Assembly: GCA_002245855.1 (NCBI GenBank)
Contig: NOUX01000007.1
Span: 1-64,000 of the forward strand
Length of the DNA stretch: 64,000 bases
Direction: 5' to 3'
DNA from: Sphingobacterium cellulitidis
Lineage (GTDB): Bacteria > Bacteroidota > Bacteroidia > Sphingobacteriales > Sphingobacteriaceae
The notes under the pieces were generated by a model. That model made no database searches. It worked only from the letters and a program-made list of their open reading frames with translations, and was not told the origin of the DNA. Below, piece after piece: positions 18,213 to 27,549 of the stretch. The position numbers were made by a program, and so were the translations under genes. Numbering within the stretch: the first letter of the stretch is position 1; each line of letters starts with the position of its first letter.

Positions 18213-20861
18213 ATGAGAAATACAATAATTGTTTCAATCCTTCTATTTATTGCGGTGGTGGTAGCGTCGGTATTTTACTTTGGGGATTTAAACAAGGAAC
18301 AGCAAGAATACGTAGGACCAGTACAACATTTGCCTGAGGACACCTACCTCATTGCTTCATTTTTAAATGATGCCACGACAGACAATATCTTTAAGGATTT
18401 CGAGATTTTTGAAGCCATGTTAGGGAAACATGCCATGCATGAGCTCAAACAGTTGAAACAAAACCTACTTCGTAACAAAGAATTATCGCCATTAGTCGGC
18501 GGTGCAGAGATTTTAATGTCTTTTCACCCCGAAAAAAAAGGAATCAGCACTTTATTTAGTATTCATAGTTTAGACAAGGTTGACCAGGCCCAACTGGATC
18601 AAACCTTTCTAACATTAAGTAAAAAATACAAGGTTAGCACTCAGGATACTGCGGGGATCCGGATCTATGAATTCAAAAACCTAGAACCTGACAGCACATT
18701 CAAGGATGACAAGAAATTGGATTCTATTTTTTATGTGGCTTATCAGGAAAACACTTTTTTCTCCAGTTTCAATAAAGGTTTGCTGGTCAAGGTCAATGAT
18801 AAAAAGGTAGAAAAACTAAAAGAAGACCAAGTCACCTTTTTCAATGAGCATAATAATCGAAATGCTCCCTTTACTGTTTATATTCCGCAGCAAAATATCC
18901 CAGCTTTGATATCTGTATTCAAGGATAATCGTCCTGGGGATTTCTTGAGGCAATTTGTGAATTTGAAGGGAGAAACGGTATGGAATATCAACTTTAAGCA
19001 GGATGCCTTGATGTTGACCGGAGAAAGCCAGCTTCGTGATAAGGAGCAAGAGTATATTTCATTATTTGCTAATCAAAGTAAGACCAGCCAGCGTTTATAT
19101 AATTATTTTCCATCCAATACCATGATGTATGTGGAGTATTCTTTTAGTGATTCGAAGACTTGGTTTGAGGATTTGGCGATATGGCAGTCGAAACAGGATA
19201 ATTTCAAGCAGTTACAGGGCCAAGCTACCGAAATCAACAATAACCGAGAAGGTCTATTGGCAGATTTCCAAGCAAGTTTAGCGGGGAATTTTGCGGTTGC
19301 AGAACAAAGTAACTCGGATTATTTGGGTTTTGTCACCATTCAGGACAGCTCTAAATTAGATGATATTATCAATAATATTGCTGAGAACATTAGTGATAGC
19401 ACCTATAGATTCAGATATGCGAATATCCCATATCGTTATTTTGGCGATGGGATGAAGGCTTTCTCTCGGCCTTATTTTGTGCGGATCAATGATATGTTAG
19501 TAATGGCAAACCAGCTATCAACCGTACAAGAATATGTTCGTAAATGGAAGAACAAGGATTTTCTAATTGGAAGTCTAGGGTTTAAAAATTATGAACAAAT
19601 TCAGGGGAATGAGGCGAATGTTACCTTCTTTATCAACACCAAGAACGGTGAGAATTTTATTAATAACACTTTAAAATCAGAATACAGTCGCAAGTTTAGG
19701 GATGATAAAGAGTATGGATTTAAAGACTTTTATTCTTGGTCTCTCCAACTATCGGGAAATGGCGGGAATTTCTTAAGTCGGTTTTATGCGATTTACAAGA
19801 GCAAGAATCGTTTGGGTGTCACTCCGGATTGGACCTATTCGATGGGTAGCCGATTAATCAACGGGCCATATGTATTTGAGCATTCAGACACTTCAGAATT
19901 TATTTTGGTTCAGGAACAAGATCATACGGTTCATGCGATTCACCCTTCAGGCAATAAACTGTGGTCAACCGTGTTTTCGGGAAGAATTGTTGGCAAAGTA
20001 AGTCAACTTGCAGATCGAAGTTTAGTATTGGTAACAGATCGGAGGAGGTTATATCGTTTTGACAGCAATGGGAAAACCTTGCAAGGATTTTCTACAAGTG
20101 TTAGTTCAGAGCCAAGTGAGGCTCCTACGGTTGCCGAATTTGGGGGACAGCAAGTAATGTTTATTCCTTCCAAAAACAAGATCATGGCTTATGATATGGA
20201 TGGAGGACCAGTTCGCGGTTGGGATAATGCGAATATTGAAGGTGATATTTTAGGGAAAATCCAGGTTGTTGATCAACAAGTGGTTGTGGCTAGTAGTTTT
20301 GGAAGAGTTTACTTCTTTGATCAAGAAGGTAATAAAACCAAAGAAATTGACTTACCTGGAGATGTTACTTTTGAAGGGTCCTTAGGAGTTGTTCAGAAGG
20401 AAAATGGACAGGAATTTTATGCCACTGATAATGAAGGCAAATTATACCAAATAAAATCAGACGGTAGCAGTAAGGTTGTCTTAAATGGGGAGTGGAAAAA
20501 GGGCTATTCAGCTTATTTTGAAAACATTAATGGCACCACAGCGCCAGAATTGATAATTATTGATGGGTCCTATCTTCAGGTTTTTGAATTGGGAGAGACT
20601 CCAAGACAGGTTTTTGATTATACATTCACTCAAGATATTGATTCCGAGCCGGTATTTTATCCGGTTTCGAGCAGTATGTTTCAATTAGGGATTGCGGATC
20701 AGGAGAATCTGGTTTATTTATTCAATGAGAATGGAACTTTAGCAGATGGCTTTCCAGTTGAAGGTTTGCCGTTATTTTATTACGGTAAGATCAATTATAA
20801 TTCAGGCAATTACTTATTGACGACTAAACGAGATTTCAAAATCTATGCATTCAAGCATTAA
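18213..20861 (+). CDS. Large membrane-anchored protein with C-terminal beta-propeller-like domain
   Basis: The 882-residue protein begins with one hydrophobic helix (residues 4-24, uncleaved anchor or signal). A periplasmic region of about 500 residues follows with alternating acidic segments resembling DUF3352-type proteins. From about residue 555 repeated motifs such as VHAIHPSGNKLWS, LYRFDSNGKTLQGF, IMAYDMDGGPVRGW, VYFFDQEGNKTKEI and LVYLFNENGTLADGF look like PQQ-like propeller blades. The function is not recognised. A single-copy envelope protein with a ligand- or protein-binding propeller is the most that can be said. It is followed by a DHH phosphoesterase gene with its own -7 box. Confidence 0.75.
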   Translation: MRNTIIVSILLFIAVVVASVFYFGDLNKEQQEYVGPVQHLPEDTYLIASFLNDATTDNIFKDFEIFEAMLGKHAMHELKQLKQNLLRNKELSPLVGGAEILMSFHPEKKGISTLFSIHSLDKVDQAQLDQTFLTLSKKYKVSTQDTAGIRIYEFKNLEPDSTFKDDKKLDSIFYVAYQENTFFSSFNKGLLVKVNDKKVEKLKEDQVTFFNEHNNRNAPFTVYIPQQNIPALISVFKDNRPGDFLRQFVNLKGETVWNINFKQDALMLTGESQLRDKEQEYISLFANQSKTSQRLYNYFPSNTMMYVEYSFSDSKTWFEDLAIWQSKQDNFKQLQGQATEINNNREGLLADFQASLAGNFAVAEQSNSDYLGFVTIQDSSKLDDIINNIAENISDSTYRFRYANIPYRYFGDGMKAFSRPYFVRINDMLVMANQLSTVQEYVRKWKNKDFLIGSLGFKNYEQIQGNEANVTFFINTKNGENFINNTLKSEYSRKFRDDKEYGFKDFYSWSLQLSGNGGNFLSRFYAIYKSKNRLGVTPDWTYSMGSRLINGPYVFEHSDTSEFILVQEQDHTVHAIHPSGNKLWSTVFSGRIVGKVSQLADRSLVLVTDRRRLYRFDSNGKTLQGFSTSVSSEPSEAPTVAEFGGQQVMFIPSKNKIMAYDMDGGPVRGWDNANIEGDILGKIQVVDQQVVVASSFGRVYFFDQEGNKTKEIDLPGDVTFEGSLGVVQKENGQEFYATDNEGKLYQIKSDGSSKVVLNGEWKKGYSAYFENINGTTAPELIIIDGSYLQVFELGETPRQVFDYTFTQDIDSEPVFYPVSSSMFQLGIADQENLVYLFNENGTLADGFPVEGLPLFYYGKINYNSGNYLLTTKRDFKIYAFKH

Positions 20862-20954
20862 CCGATTAATTTTCAATTGATTTGGGCGGATAAATTTTTC
20901 AATACAGAATTTATTTTAAGCTTTAAAATTTTTTATTTGCAGACTTTTTTTCAT

Positions 20955-20962
20955 TAGGTTTG
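20955..20962 (+). promoter_or_regulatory. DHH phosphoesterase -7 box
   Basis: TAGGTTTG followed by C lies 16 bases before the ATG. A TTG lies only 15 bases upstream, shorter than ideal. Confidence 0.45.
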
Positions 20963-20978
20963 CATTCACAAAAAAAGT

Positions 20979-21986
20979 ATGCTACAAGGAGAAGAATATT
21001 TACAAGAGCTATCTAGACCTAAAAAGATTATTATCACAACACATCATAAACCTGACGGGGATGCATTAGGATCATCGCTGGGGTTATATCATTGGCTAAA
21101 AGGAAAGGGTCATGATGTTCATGTGGTATTATCTTCAGATTTTCCAAACTTTTTAGATTGGATGCCAGGTTTTGAAGACTTGATATACTATCCTAGTCAG
21201 ACGGAATATTCTCAACAGCTATTTGATACGGCGGAGATTATTTTTTGTTTAGATTACAGCGCATTATCAAGGACCAGTATTTTGGAGCCAGTTATTCGAG
21301 AGGCGAAGGGTCAAAAATGGATGATTGACCATCATTTAGATCCTGAGGATTTTGCGACTGTAGAATATTGGGATTCGAGTGCTGCAGCAACTGCGCAATT
21401 GGTATATACCTTTATTGCGGATGTTTATCAGGATAAGGCATCAATCAATGCTGAAATTGCGGCTTGTCTTTATGCAGGAATCATGACTGATACGGGTTCG
21501 TTCCGGTTTAGGTCGACCACTTCTGCGGTCCACCACATTATTGCTAACCTGATAGATGCGGGTGCGAAGAATTGGGAAATTCACGAAAACATATACAATA
21601 GTGCCACAGAAAACCGTTTAAAGTTCTTAGGCTATAGTCTACTGAACTGTTTAGAGGTTATACCGGAGTATAATACAGCCTTATTTTCCTTGACGAAAGA
21701 AGACCTTTCCAAGTTCAATGTGAGTACAGGTGATACAGAAGGATTAGTGAACTATGCCTTATCGATCAAAGGGATTCGATTAGCAGGTTTATTTGTTGAT
21801 AGAACTGAATTAATTAAATTATCTTTGCGTTCGATTGGGGAAATCCCATGCAATGAGATTTGCAGGAAATATTTTAATGGAGGGGGGCATTTGAATGCAG
21901 CTGGTGGGAATTCAACGGATAAGTTGGAGGATGTAGTAGCGAAGTTCAAGTCCATACTTCCGGAGTATAAGAATTATTTAACATAA
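20979..21986 (+). CDS. nrnA: DHH family phosphoesterase (NrnA-like oligoribonuclease / pAp phosphatase)
   Basis: The 335-residue protein has the DHH domain with HHKPDGDALGSS at residues 22-33, CLDYSA near 85 and the IDHH motif near 117. The C-terminal DHHA1 domain has the GGGHLNAAGG substrate loop near 307-316. NrnA-type enzymes degrade very short RNAs and dephosphorylate 3'-phosphoadenosine 5'-phosphate. A cyclic-dinucleotide phosphodiesterase role is possible for related proteins. It is followed 28 bases later by the FKBP gene. Confidence 0.88.
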   Translation: MLQGEEYLQELSRPKKIIITTHHKPDGDALGSSLGLYHWLKGKGHDVHVVLSSDFPNFLDWMPGFEDLIYYPSQTEYSQQLFDTAEIIFCLDYSALSRTSILEPVIREAKGQKWMIDHHLDPEDFATVEYWDSSAAATAQLVYTFIADVYQDKASINAEIAACLYAGIMTDTGSFRFRSTTSAVHHIIANLIDAGAKNWEIHENIYNSATENRLKFLGYSLLNCLEVIPEYNTALFSLTKEDLSKFNVSTGDTEGLVNYALSIKGIRLAGLFVDRTELIKLSLRSIGEIPCNEICRKYFNGGGHLNAAGGNSTDKLEDVVAKFKSILPEYKNYLT

Positions 21987-22014
21987 GAATATAATAAGCG
22001 TTATAAATAAAAAA

Positions 22015-23007
22015 ATGAAAAAATCGATTTTAGTATTAACAGCATTAGCTGGTCTTTTTCTAGCCTCATCATGCCAAAGCTTCAAAAAAGGAGAAGGTGG
22101 TTTAGAATATAAGTTTTTCGAGGATAAAGGCGGCGATAAGGCTGTAGGTGGAGATGTTCTTGCGATGGACATTATTGTAAAGACTGACCGTGACTCATTA
22201 TTAGCAAGCACTTATGATTTAGGATTACCGCAAATTGCACCAGTAATTCCTGATTCATTGGTTCAAGGCGGTTACCCAGGAGATAACAACTCCATTTTAA
22301 AGATGTTAGGTGAAGGTGATAGTGCTACATTCAAATTGAACTTAGATACTATGGCAGCAAGAACAGGACAACCAAAACCTGATTTTGCAGATAAATACAT
22401 CCAATTCACTATCAAGGTTAAGAAACTTTTCAAAAAAGGTAGTTTAACTGATTCAGCATTATTTGACCAAGTAAACAAATATTATTTAGCTGAGATGGAA
22501 GGTTTGAAAAAAACTGAGGAAGGTAAAATTGCTAAATACGTAGAGAAAAACAAGTTGCAACCTAAGAAAACTGCTTCAGGCTTACAATATGTAATTAAAG
22601 AAGAAGGTACAGGTGCAAATCCAGTTGTTGGAGATACAGTTGTAATCAACTACACTGGAGGATTAACAAATGATAAAGTTTTCGATACAAGTCTTAAAGC
22701 AGTAGCAGAGAAAGAAAAAATTTCACATCCAATGAAGCAATACGAGCCATTACGCGTACGTATTGGTCATACACCAGTTATTCAAGGATGGACTGAAGGT
22801 CTTCAGTTATTGAAAAAAGGCAGCAAAGCTACGTTCATTATTCCATCATCATTAGGATATGGCGAACGTCAGCAAAGCAACTTAATTCCTCCATATGCAC
22901 CATTGGTATTTGATGTGGAAGTTATTGATATTATTGCGGGTCCAAAAGGAGATACTCCACAAGTAACCCCACAAGCAGGTTCTCCATTGGAAACACCTAT
23001 CAACTAA
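22015..23007 (+). CDS. FKBP-type peptidyl-prolyl isomerase lipoprotein
   Basis: The 330-residue protein has a lipoprotein signal (LASSC, Cys20). A divergent first FKBP-like domain (about 40-140) is followed by a helical linker. The canonical second FKBP domain (about 185-312) contains VVINYTGGLTNDKVFDTS, PVIQGWTEGLQLLKKGSKATFIIPSSLGYG and the closing PLVFDVEVIDI. It likely folds proteins in the periplasm or at the outer membrane. It shares a transcript with the DHH gene and ends at a strong terminator. Confidence 0.93.
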   Translation: MKKSILVLTALAGLFLASSCQSFKKGEGGLEYKFFEDKGGDKAVGGDVLAMDIIVKTDRDSLLASTYDLGLPQIAPVIPDSLVQGGYPGDNNSILKMLGEGDSATFKLNLDTMAARTGQPKPDFADKYIQFTIKVKKLFKKGSLTDSALFDQVNKYYLAEMEGLKKTEEGKIAKYVEKNKLQPKKTASGLQYVIKEEGTGANPVVGDTVVINYTGGLTNDKVFDTSLKAVAEKEKISHPMKQYEPLRVRIGHTPVIQGWTEGLQLLKKGSKATFIIPSSLGYGERQQSNLIPPYAPLVFDVEVIDIIAGPKGDTPQVTPQAGSPLETPIN

Positions 23008-23035
23008 TAAGGAATAATTTTACAAAATTCACAAT

Positions 23036-23070
23036 AAAACGCAGTTTTCATTATGAGAACTGCGTTTTTT
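23036..23070 (+). terminator. Terminator after FKBP gene
   Basis: An 11-bp stem AAAACGCAGTT/AACTGCGTTTT with an 11-base partly paired loop is followed by T residues. Confidence 0.85.
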
Positions 23071-23103
23071 TATACAACAGAATAAGATTCACTGACAATA
23101 TAT

Positions 23104-23111
23104 TAACTTTG
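23104..23111 (+). promoter_or_regulatory. tatD -7 box at start codon
   Basis: TAACTTTG ends 5 bases before the ATG of tatD, implying little or no 5' leader. Confidence 0.55.
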
Positions 23112-23116
23112 CGACC

Positions 23117-23911
23117 ATGGAAGAGCAATTTGATTTAAAAAATCAGACATTAACTGACACCCATACTCATATTTATTATCAGGCGGGGAGCGAGAAATTG
23201 GAGGAACAAATGGAACGTTGTTTTGCCAATGGTGTAAAAAGATTATTTCTTCCAAACGTTGATGTATCGTCCATGGATAAAGTTTTTGAAACGGTTGCCG
23301 CCTATCCAGAAAACTGTTTCCCTATGCTTGGTTTGCATCCATGTGATGTGAAAGAGGATTATGCACAGCAATTAAATGAAATTTATGCCCGGATTCAGGA
23401 ATCGAAGATCTATGCCATTGGCGAAATAGGGATTGACCTTTACTGGGATCAATCGACTTTAGAGATTCAGCAGGATGCCTTCCGCAAGCAGATTCAATGG
23501 GCGAAGGATTTGGGACTACCCATTTCTATTCATTGTAGAGAAGCCTTCGATGAAGTTTTTGCCGTATTGGATGAGATGGCAGATGAGCGGTTATTCGGCA
23601 TATTCCATTGCTTTACAGGGAGCCTAGAGCAAGCCCATAGAGCGATTAACTTAGGCTTCAAACTTGGAATCGGTGGAGTTGTAACCTATAAAAAAGCTGG
23701 TCTTGACGCTGTTGTCAAGGAAATCAGCTTAGAGCATATTGTACTAGAAACCGATTCACCATATTTAGCACCGGTACCTTTCAGAGGCAAGGAAAATGAA
23801 AGCAGCTATTTATTGCATATCGCGCAAAAAGTAGCAGACATTCATGAAACCGGCCTTGATAAAGTAGCTGAAGTAACAACCCATAATTCGAAACAAATAT
23901 TTAAGATTTAA
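23117..23911 (+). CDS. tatD: TatD family metal-dependent hydrolase (DNase)
   Basis: The 264-residue TIM-barrel metallohydrolase has the motifs DTHTHIYY (metal ligands), LGLHPCDV, IGEIGIDLYWD, PISIHCREAF, IFHCFTGS and the final LETDSPYLAP. TatD proteins act as 3'-5' exonucleases or endonucleases on damaged DNA. It precedes ansA by 3 bases, so the two form an operon. Confidence 0.93.
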   Translation: MEEQFDLKNQTLTDTHTHIYYQAGSEKLEEQMERCFANGVKRLFLPNVDVSSMDKVFETVAAYPENCFPMLGLHPCDVKEDYAQQLNEIYARIQESKIYAIGEIGIDLYWDQSTLEIQQDAFRKQIQWAKDLGLPISIHCREAFDEVFAVLDEMADERLFGIFHCFTGSLEQAHRAINLGFKLGIGGVVTYKKAGLDAVVKEISLEHIVLETDSPYLAPVPFRGKENESSYLLHIAQKVADIHETGLDKVAEVTTHNSKQIFKI

Positions 23912-23914
23912 TTA

Positions 23915-24937
23915 ATGTACAATATATTTATTATTTATACAGGTGGAACCATTGGTATGGTTAAGGATTCCGAAACAGGGACTTTTATTCCATTCGATTT
24001 TAAATTGATAGAAAAAAATCTACCGGACCTAAGCCGTTTAAATTATAAACTGACTGTACATTCCTTTGATCCTATTATTGACTCATCGAATATGCGTCCT
24101 AGCATCTGGCTAGAAATGGCCAAGATCATTAAGGACAACTATGAATTATATGATGGCTTTGTCATCCTTCATGGTTCCGATACGATGGCCTATTCAGCAT
24201 CAATGCTTAGCTTCTTATTGGAAGGTTTACAAAAGCCTGTTATCTTCTCAGGGTCACAATTACCCATCGGAGAAATACGTACGGATGCCAGAGAGAATTT
24301 AATGACTGCCTTAGAGATTGCATCGGCAAAAAAAGATGGAAAATCTATTATTCAAGAGGTTTGTATATTATTTGACAATAAGCTTTTCCGCGGCAATAGA
24401 TCATTCAAATACAATTCGGATAAGTTTGAGGCTTTTCGTTCGCCGAATTATCCAGTATTGGCAGAAGCGGGAATCCACATCCGCTATAATGATGAGGTTT
24501 TAGCGAATAATGAGGGTAAAGATTTTATCTGTCATTACCATATCGACAATCGTGTTGGGGTTTTGAAATTATTTCCAGGGATTAGTGTAGAAACCATCAA
24601 GGCAGTATTGAATTCCGATGTTAGAAGTATCGTCATGGAGACTTTTGGAAGTGGCAATACGATGACGGATTCATGGTTCTTGGAGTTATTGGAAGGGGCA
24701 ATAAAATCGGGTAAAAATATTCTGGATATTTCACAGTGCAAGGTGGGTTCCGTGGAACTTGGCCGATATGAGACTTCTCAGGGTCTTCAATGCATTGGAG
24801 TGCTCAATGGTTATGATATGACCTTTGAAACTGCTGTAACCAAGCTAATGTATCTTCAGGGCGAAATAGAGAGCCAGGAAGAGGTTGCGCATTGGATACA
24901 GCAAAGTTTACGCGGGGAATTAACTAAAAATGATTAG
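23915..24937 (+). CDS. ansA: Type I L-asparaginase
   Basis: It hydrolyses L-asparagine to aspartate and ammonia. The 340-residue protein lacks a signal peptide, so it is cytosolic type I. The two catalytic regions are YTGGTIG (nucleophile Thr12 region) and ILHGSDTMAYSAS (Thr-Asp pair), with RTDARENL and the C-terminal ETFGSGNT segment. Its last 14 bases overlap the convergent folC gene. Confidence 0.94.
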   Translation: MYNIFIIYTGGTIGMVKDSETGTFIPFDFKLIEKNLPDLSRLNYKLTVHSFDPIIDSSNMRPSIWLEMAKIIKDNYELYDGFVILHGSDTMAYSASMLSFLLEGLQKPVIFSGSQLPIGEIRTDARENLMTALEIASAKKDGKSIIQEVCILFDNKLFRGNRSFKYNSDKFEAFRSPNYPVLAEAGIHIRYNDEVLANNEGKDFICHYHIDNRVGVLKLFPGISVETIKAVLNSDVRSIVMETFGSGNTMTDSWFLELLEGAIKSGKNILDISQCKVGSVELGRYETSQGLQCIGVLNGYDMTFETAVTKLMYLQGEIESQEEVAHWIQQSLRGELTKND

Positions 24938-26225
24938 TTAAAACCTCCGCCACGACAAAAGTACTTCCACCGATAAAAATAAGGTCATTTTCTTGATAGC
25001 TATTGCGTGCGGCTTCATAAGCGGCATCAATAGAAGGATAATCATCACCCTTAAGTCCAAAGGAACGGGCCATTTCTGCTAAATCAGCAGCTTTCATGGC
25101 ACGAGGCATATTAGGGGCACCAAAATAATACGTAGCTTGCTTTGGTAATAATGGTAAGATATGGGAAAGGTCCTTATCCTTCATTGCTCCAATCACAAAA
25201 TGTAGGTTATTGAAATTTAAAGTACTCAGGTTTCTAACCACGGCTTTGATTCCATCCTCATTATGGCCAGTATCACAAATAATCCAAGGGTCAGTAGATA
25301 GTGTTTGCCAACGGCCTCTCAATCCCGTTGATTCCTGAACATTTGCCAAGCCTTTCTGTATATTTTCCTCGGACAACGCATAGCCCTTCAATTTGAGTTG
25401 GTCGATAGCAGTCAAAACGCCGAGAATATTCTTTTTCTGATAAGAACCTGCCAAGTCTAAATGCCAGGTATGACATTCTTGATCTTGTCTATTCTCTACG
25501 GTAATATCCATTCCTGTTTGCCTCTTCTCCACCTGATGAACTTCATAATAATCTTCTGCAAAGAAGATAGGACTATGCCCTTGCTTTGCCTTTTCAAGAA
25601 ATACATGTTCAATTTCAGGTTGCTTTTCAGAGATAACAACCGGCACATTTGGTTTGATAATTCCTGCCTTCTCTCCAGCAATTTCCACTAAGGTATCTCC
25701 TAGCAGATTCATATGGTCCATTCCAATATTGGTAATGACGCATAATTCAGGATTGATGATATTGGTGCTGTCCAATCTACCTCCTAATCCCACTTCTATA
25801 ACAGCGATATCCACTTTTTCTTTTGCGAAGTAATCAAAGGCCATAGCCACGGTTACTTCAAAGAAAGAAGGTTTCTCTTTTTCAATAAAATCCAAATGAG
25901 TATTCACGAAATCCACCACCCATTGTTGAGGAATCATTTCGCCATTGATTCGTATCCTTTCCCGAAAGTCCACTAAATGTGGAGAGGTATAGAGGCCAGT
26001 CTTCAGGTTCGAAGCAGCCAGTACCGAGGCCAGCATATGAGATGTTGATCCCTTTCCGTTAGTTCCGGCAATATGTATTGATTTGAATTGATCTTGAGGG
26101 TTTCCTAATGCTTGGCAGAATAAAAGTGTTTTATCGACATCAGGGTTGATGGCAGAAGCGCCATCACGTGTAAACATAGGTAATCGAGCAAATAAATACT
26201 CGATTACCTCTGCAAATGTTTTCAT
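24924..26225 (-). CDS. folC: Folylpolyglutamate synthase / dihydrofolate synthase
   Basis: It adds glutamate to dihydropteroate and to reduced folates. The 433-residue protein has the Mur-ligase-like P-loop GTNGKGSTSHMLAS (about 53-66), the VAMAFDYFA and EVGLGGRLDSTN segments, ITNIGMDH, and a C-terminal domain with CDTGHNEDGIK. It lies 10 bases after tonB and is the last gene of the leftward envelope cluster, a common arrangement in this phylum. Confidence 0.95.
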   Translation of the reverse strand: MKTFAEVIEYLFARLPMFTRDGASAINPDVDKTLLFCQALGNPQDQFKSIHIAGTNGKGSTSHMLASVLAASNLKTGLYTSPHLVDFRERIRINGEMIPQQWVVDFVNTHLDFIEKEKPSFFEVTVAMAFDYFAKEKVDIAVIEVGLGGRLDSTNIINPELCVITNIGMDHMNLLGDTLVEIAGEKAGIIKPNVPVVISEKQPEIEHVFLEKAKQGHSPIFFAEDYYEVHQVEKRQTGMDITVENRQDQECHTWHLDLAGSYQKKNILGVLTAIDQLKLKGYALSEENIQKGLANVQESTGLRGRWQTLSTDPWIICDTGHNEDGIKAVVRNLSTLNFNNLHFVIGAMKDKDLSHILPLLPKQATYYFGAPNMPRAMKAADLAEMARSFGLKGDDYPSIDAAYEAARNSYQENDLIFIGGSTFVVAEVLTNHF

Positions 26226-26235
26226 ATTATAAGAA

Positions 26236-27057
26236 TTATCTTACTCTAAATCTGAATGTAATAAGCCCTGTTTGGGTTTGAGGGGCATTTGGTAGAGAGT
26301 TTAAACGTGCTTGTTCAACGGCACGGATACACTTCTCGATTAATCTATAGTCGGCAATGGTAGTACCCTTAGCCTGTCTGGCCCGGATGATATTACCACT
26401 TTTATCGACAGTAAATTCAATTTTAACAATCCCAGTTTGTTGGCCATTGTCATCAATTTTTGGAGGCACAGTAAACCTTCTGTTTTCTAGAGAAAGCATT
26501 GCATCTCCGAAACCAGAGCCACCTTCGCCATAGTTACTTGCCAATGGGTCCCCAAGTTTAGAACCTTGGTTTCCTGGAGTAGATCCAGTACCATCACCAG
26601 TTCCTTGCGCGTTATTCTTTTTACCTTTATATAAAGCGTTAGGATTTACCGCTGGAGTTGCGTTTTTCTTTTCAGTAGTTGCCTGTTCAGCATTTGCTTT
26701 AACAGGTTTTTCTGACTTAGGGACAACAGGGGCTTCTTCTACATCCTGAGTTGCTACGACTTTATCAGCGACTTGCTGAGAAGGCGTAGGAATAGGTGTA
26801 GAATTAGGATCTATTTTATCTGGTTTTACATTGTTGGCATTCTCATCCATAGATGGTTCATCCACACTCATGTAATCCTCTCCCATACCTTCCGGCGAAG
26901 TACCATAGTTTACAATGATACCACCCATACCATATTCTGGAAGATTTTGACCAAATACAATAAAAAAGCCAATGACAGCTAGACCTGCCATGACCAGTGT
27001 AGAAATCCCTAATGCTTTAGGAAGATTGTTATCTTCACGATATTGATTGTAGTACAT
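26236..27057 (-). CDS. tonB: Energy transducer TonB
   Basis: The 273-residue protein has a cytoplasmic N-terminus, one transmembrane helix (about 17-37) and a Pro/Glu/Lys-rich periplasmic linker (60-150). A Gly-rich stretch follows, then a C-terminal TonB-like domain (190-273) with VKIEFTVDKSGNIIRAR and TGLITFRFRV. With ExbB and ExbD it passes proton-motive force to outer-membrane receptors. The barrel protein upstream in the same cluster is a possible partner. Confidence 0.9.
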   Translation of the reverse strand: MYYNQYREDNNLPKALGISTLVMAGLAVIGFFIVFGQNLPEYGMGGIIVNYGTSPEGMGEDYMSVDEPSMDENANNVKPDKIDPNSTPIPTPSQQVADKVVATQDVEEAPVVPKSEKPVKANAEQATTEKKNATPAVNPNALYKGKKNNAQGTGDGTGSTPGNQGSKLGDPLASNYGEGGSGFGDAMLSLENRRFTVPPKIDDNGQQTGIVKIEFTVDKSGNIIRARQAKGTTIADYRLIEKCIRAVEQARLNSLPNAPQTQTGLITFRFRVR

Positions 27058-27112
27058 TTTCCTTAGTCTCTTCTAATTCGACCATAAAAAGCCAGAAACG
27101 TTTAATAAAATA

Positions 27113-27532
27113 TTAATCTTTCTTAGGCTCTGTTGCCAATACCATTTTCACTTTTAGTCTATTTGCAATATCCATTACCGAGATTACATTTTGGATTGGC
27201 ACGGTACTATCAGCATAAAGCATAACAGTTAGTTCTTCACCAGTTGCAATATTGGATTGGATATAAGATTCCAAGTTTTCTAAAGGCACGGCTTGTTTGT
27301 CCACATGGTATACTAAATCACTTGTGATGGAAATGGTCATTGTTTTTTTAGCGACCGACTGTTCACCAGCACTGGATTTAGGTAAAAGTAATTTTACCAC
27401 TTGTGGGTTAGATACTGCTGAAGCCAACAGGAAGAACAACATCAAGAAGAACATGATGTCATTCAGGGCAGCTGTATGAACTTCTGCAGCGGGTTTATTT
27501 CTTCTATTACGTAAATTCATGTTAAGTTTCAA
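27113..27532 (-). CDS. exbD: ExbD/TolR biopolymer transport protein
   Basis: The 139-residue protein has one transmembrane helix starting at the essential proton-carrying Asp25 (LNDIMFFLMLFFLLASA) and a small periplasmic domain. It forms the channel with ExbB. It lies 17 bases after exbB and before tonB in the same operon. Confidence 0.93.
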   Translation of the reverse strand: MKLNMNLRNRRNKPAAEVHTAALNDIMFFLMLFFLLASAVSNPQVVKLLLPKSSAGEQSVAKKTMTISITSDLVYHVDKQAVPLENLESYIQSNIATGEELTVMLYADSTVPIQNVISVMDIANRLKVKMVLATEPKKD

Positions 27533-27549
27533 TAAAGGATTAATCCAGC

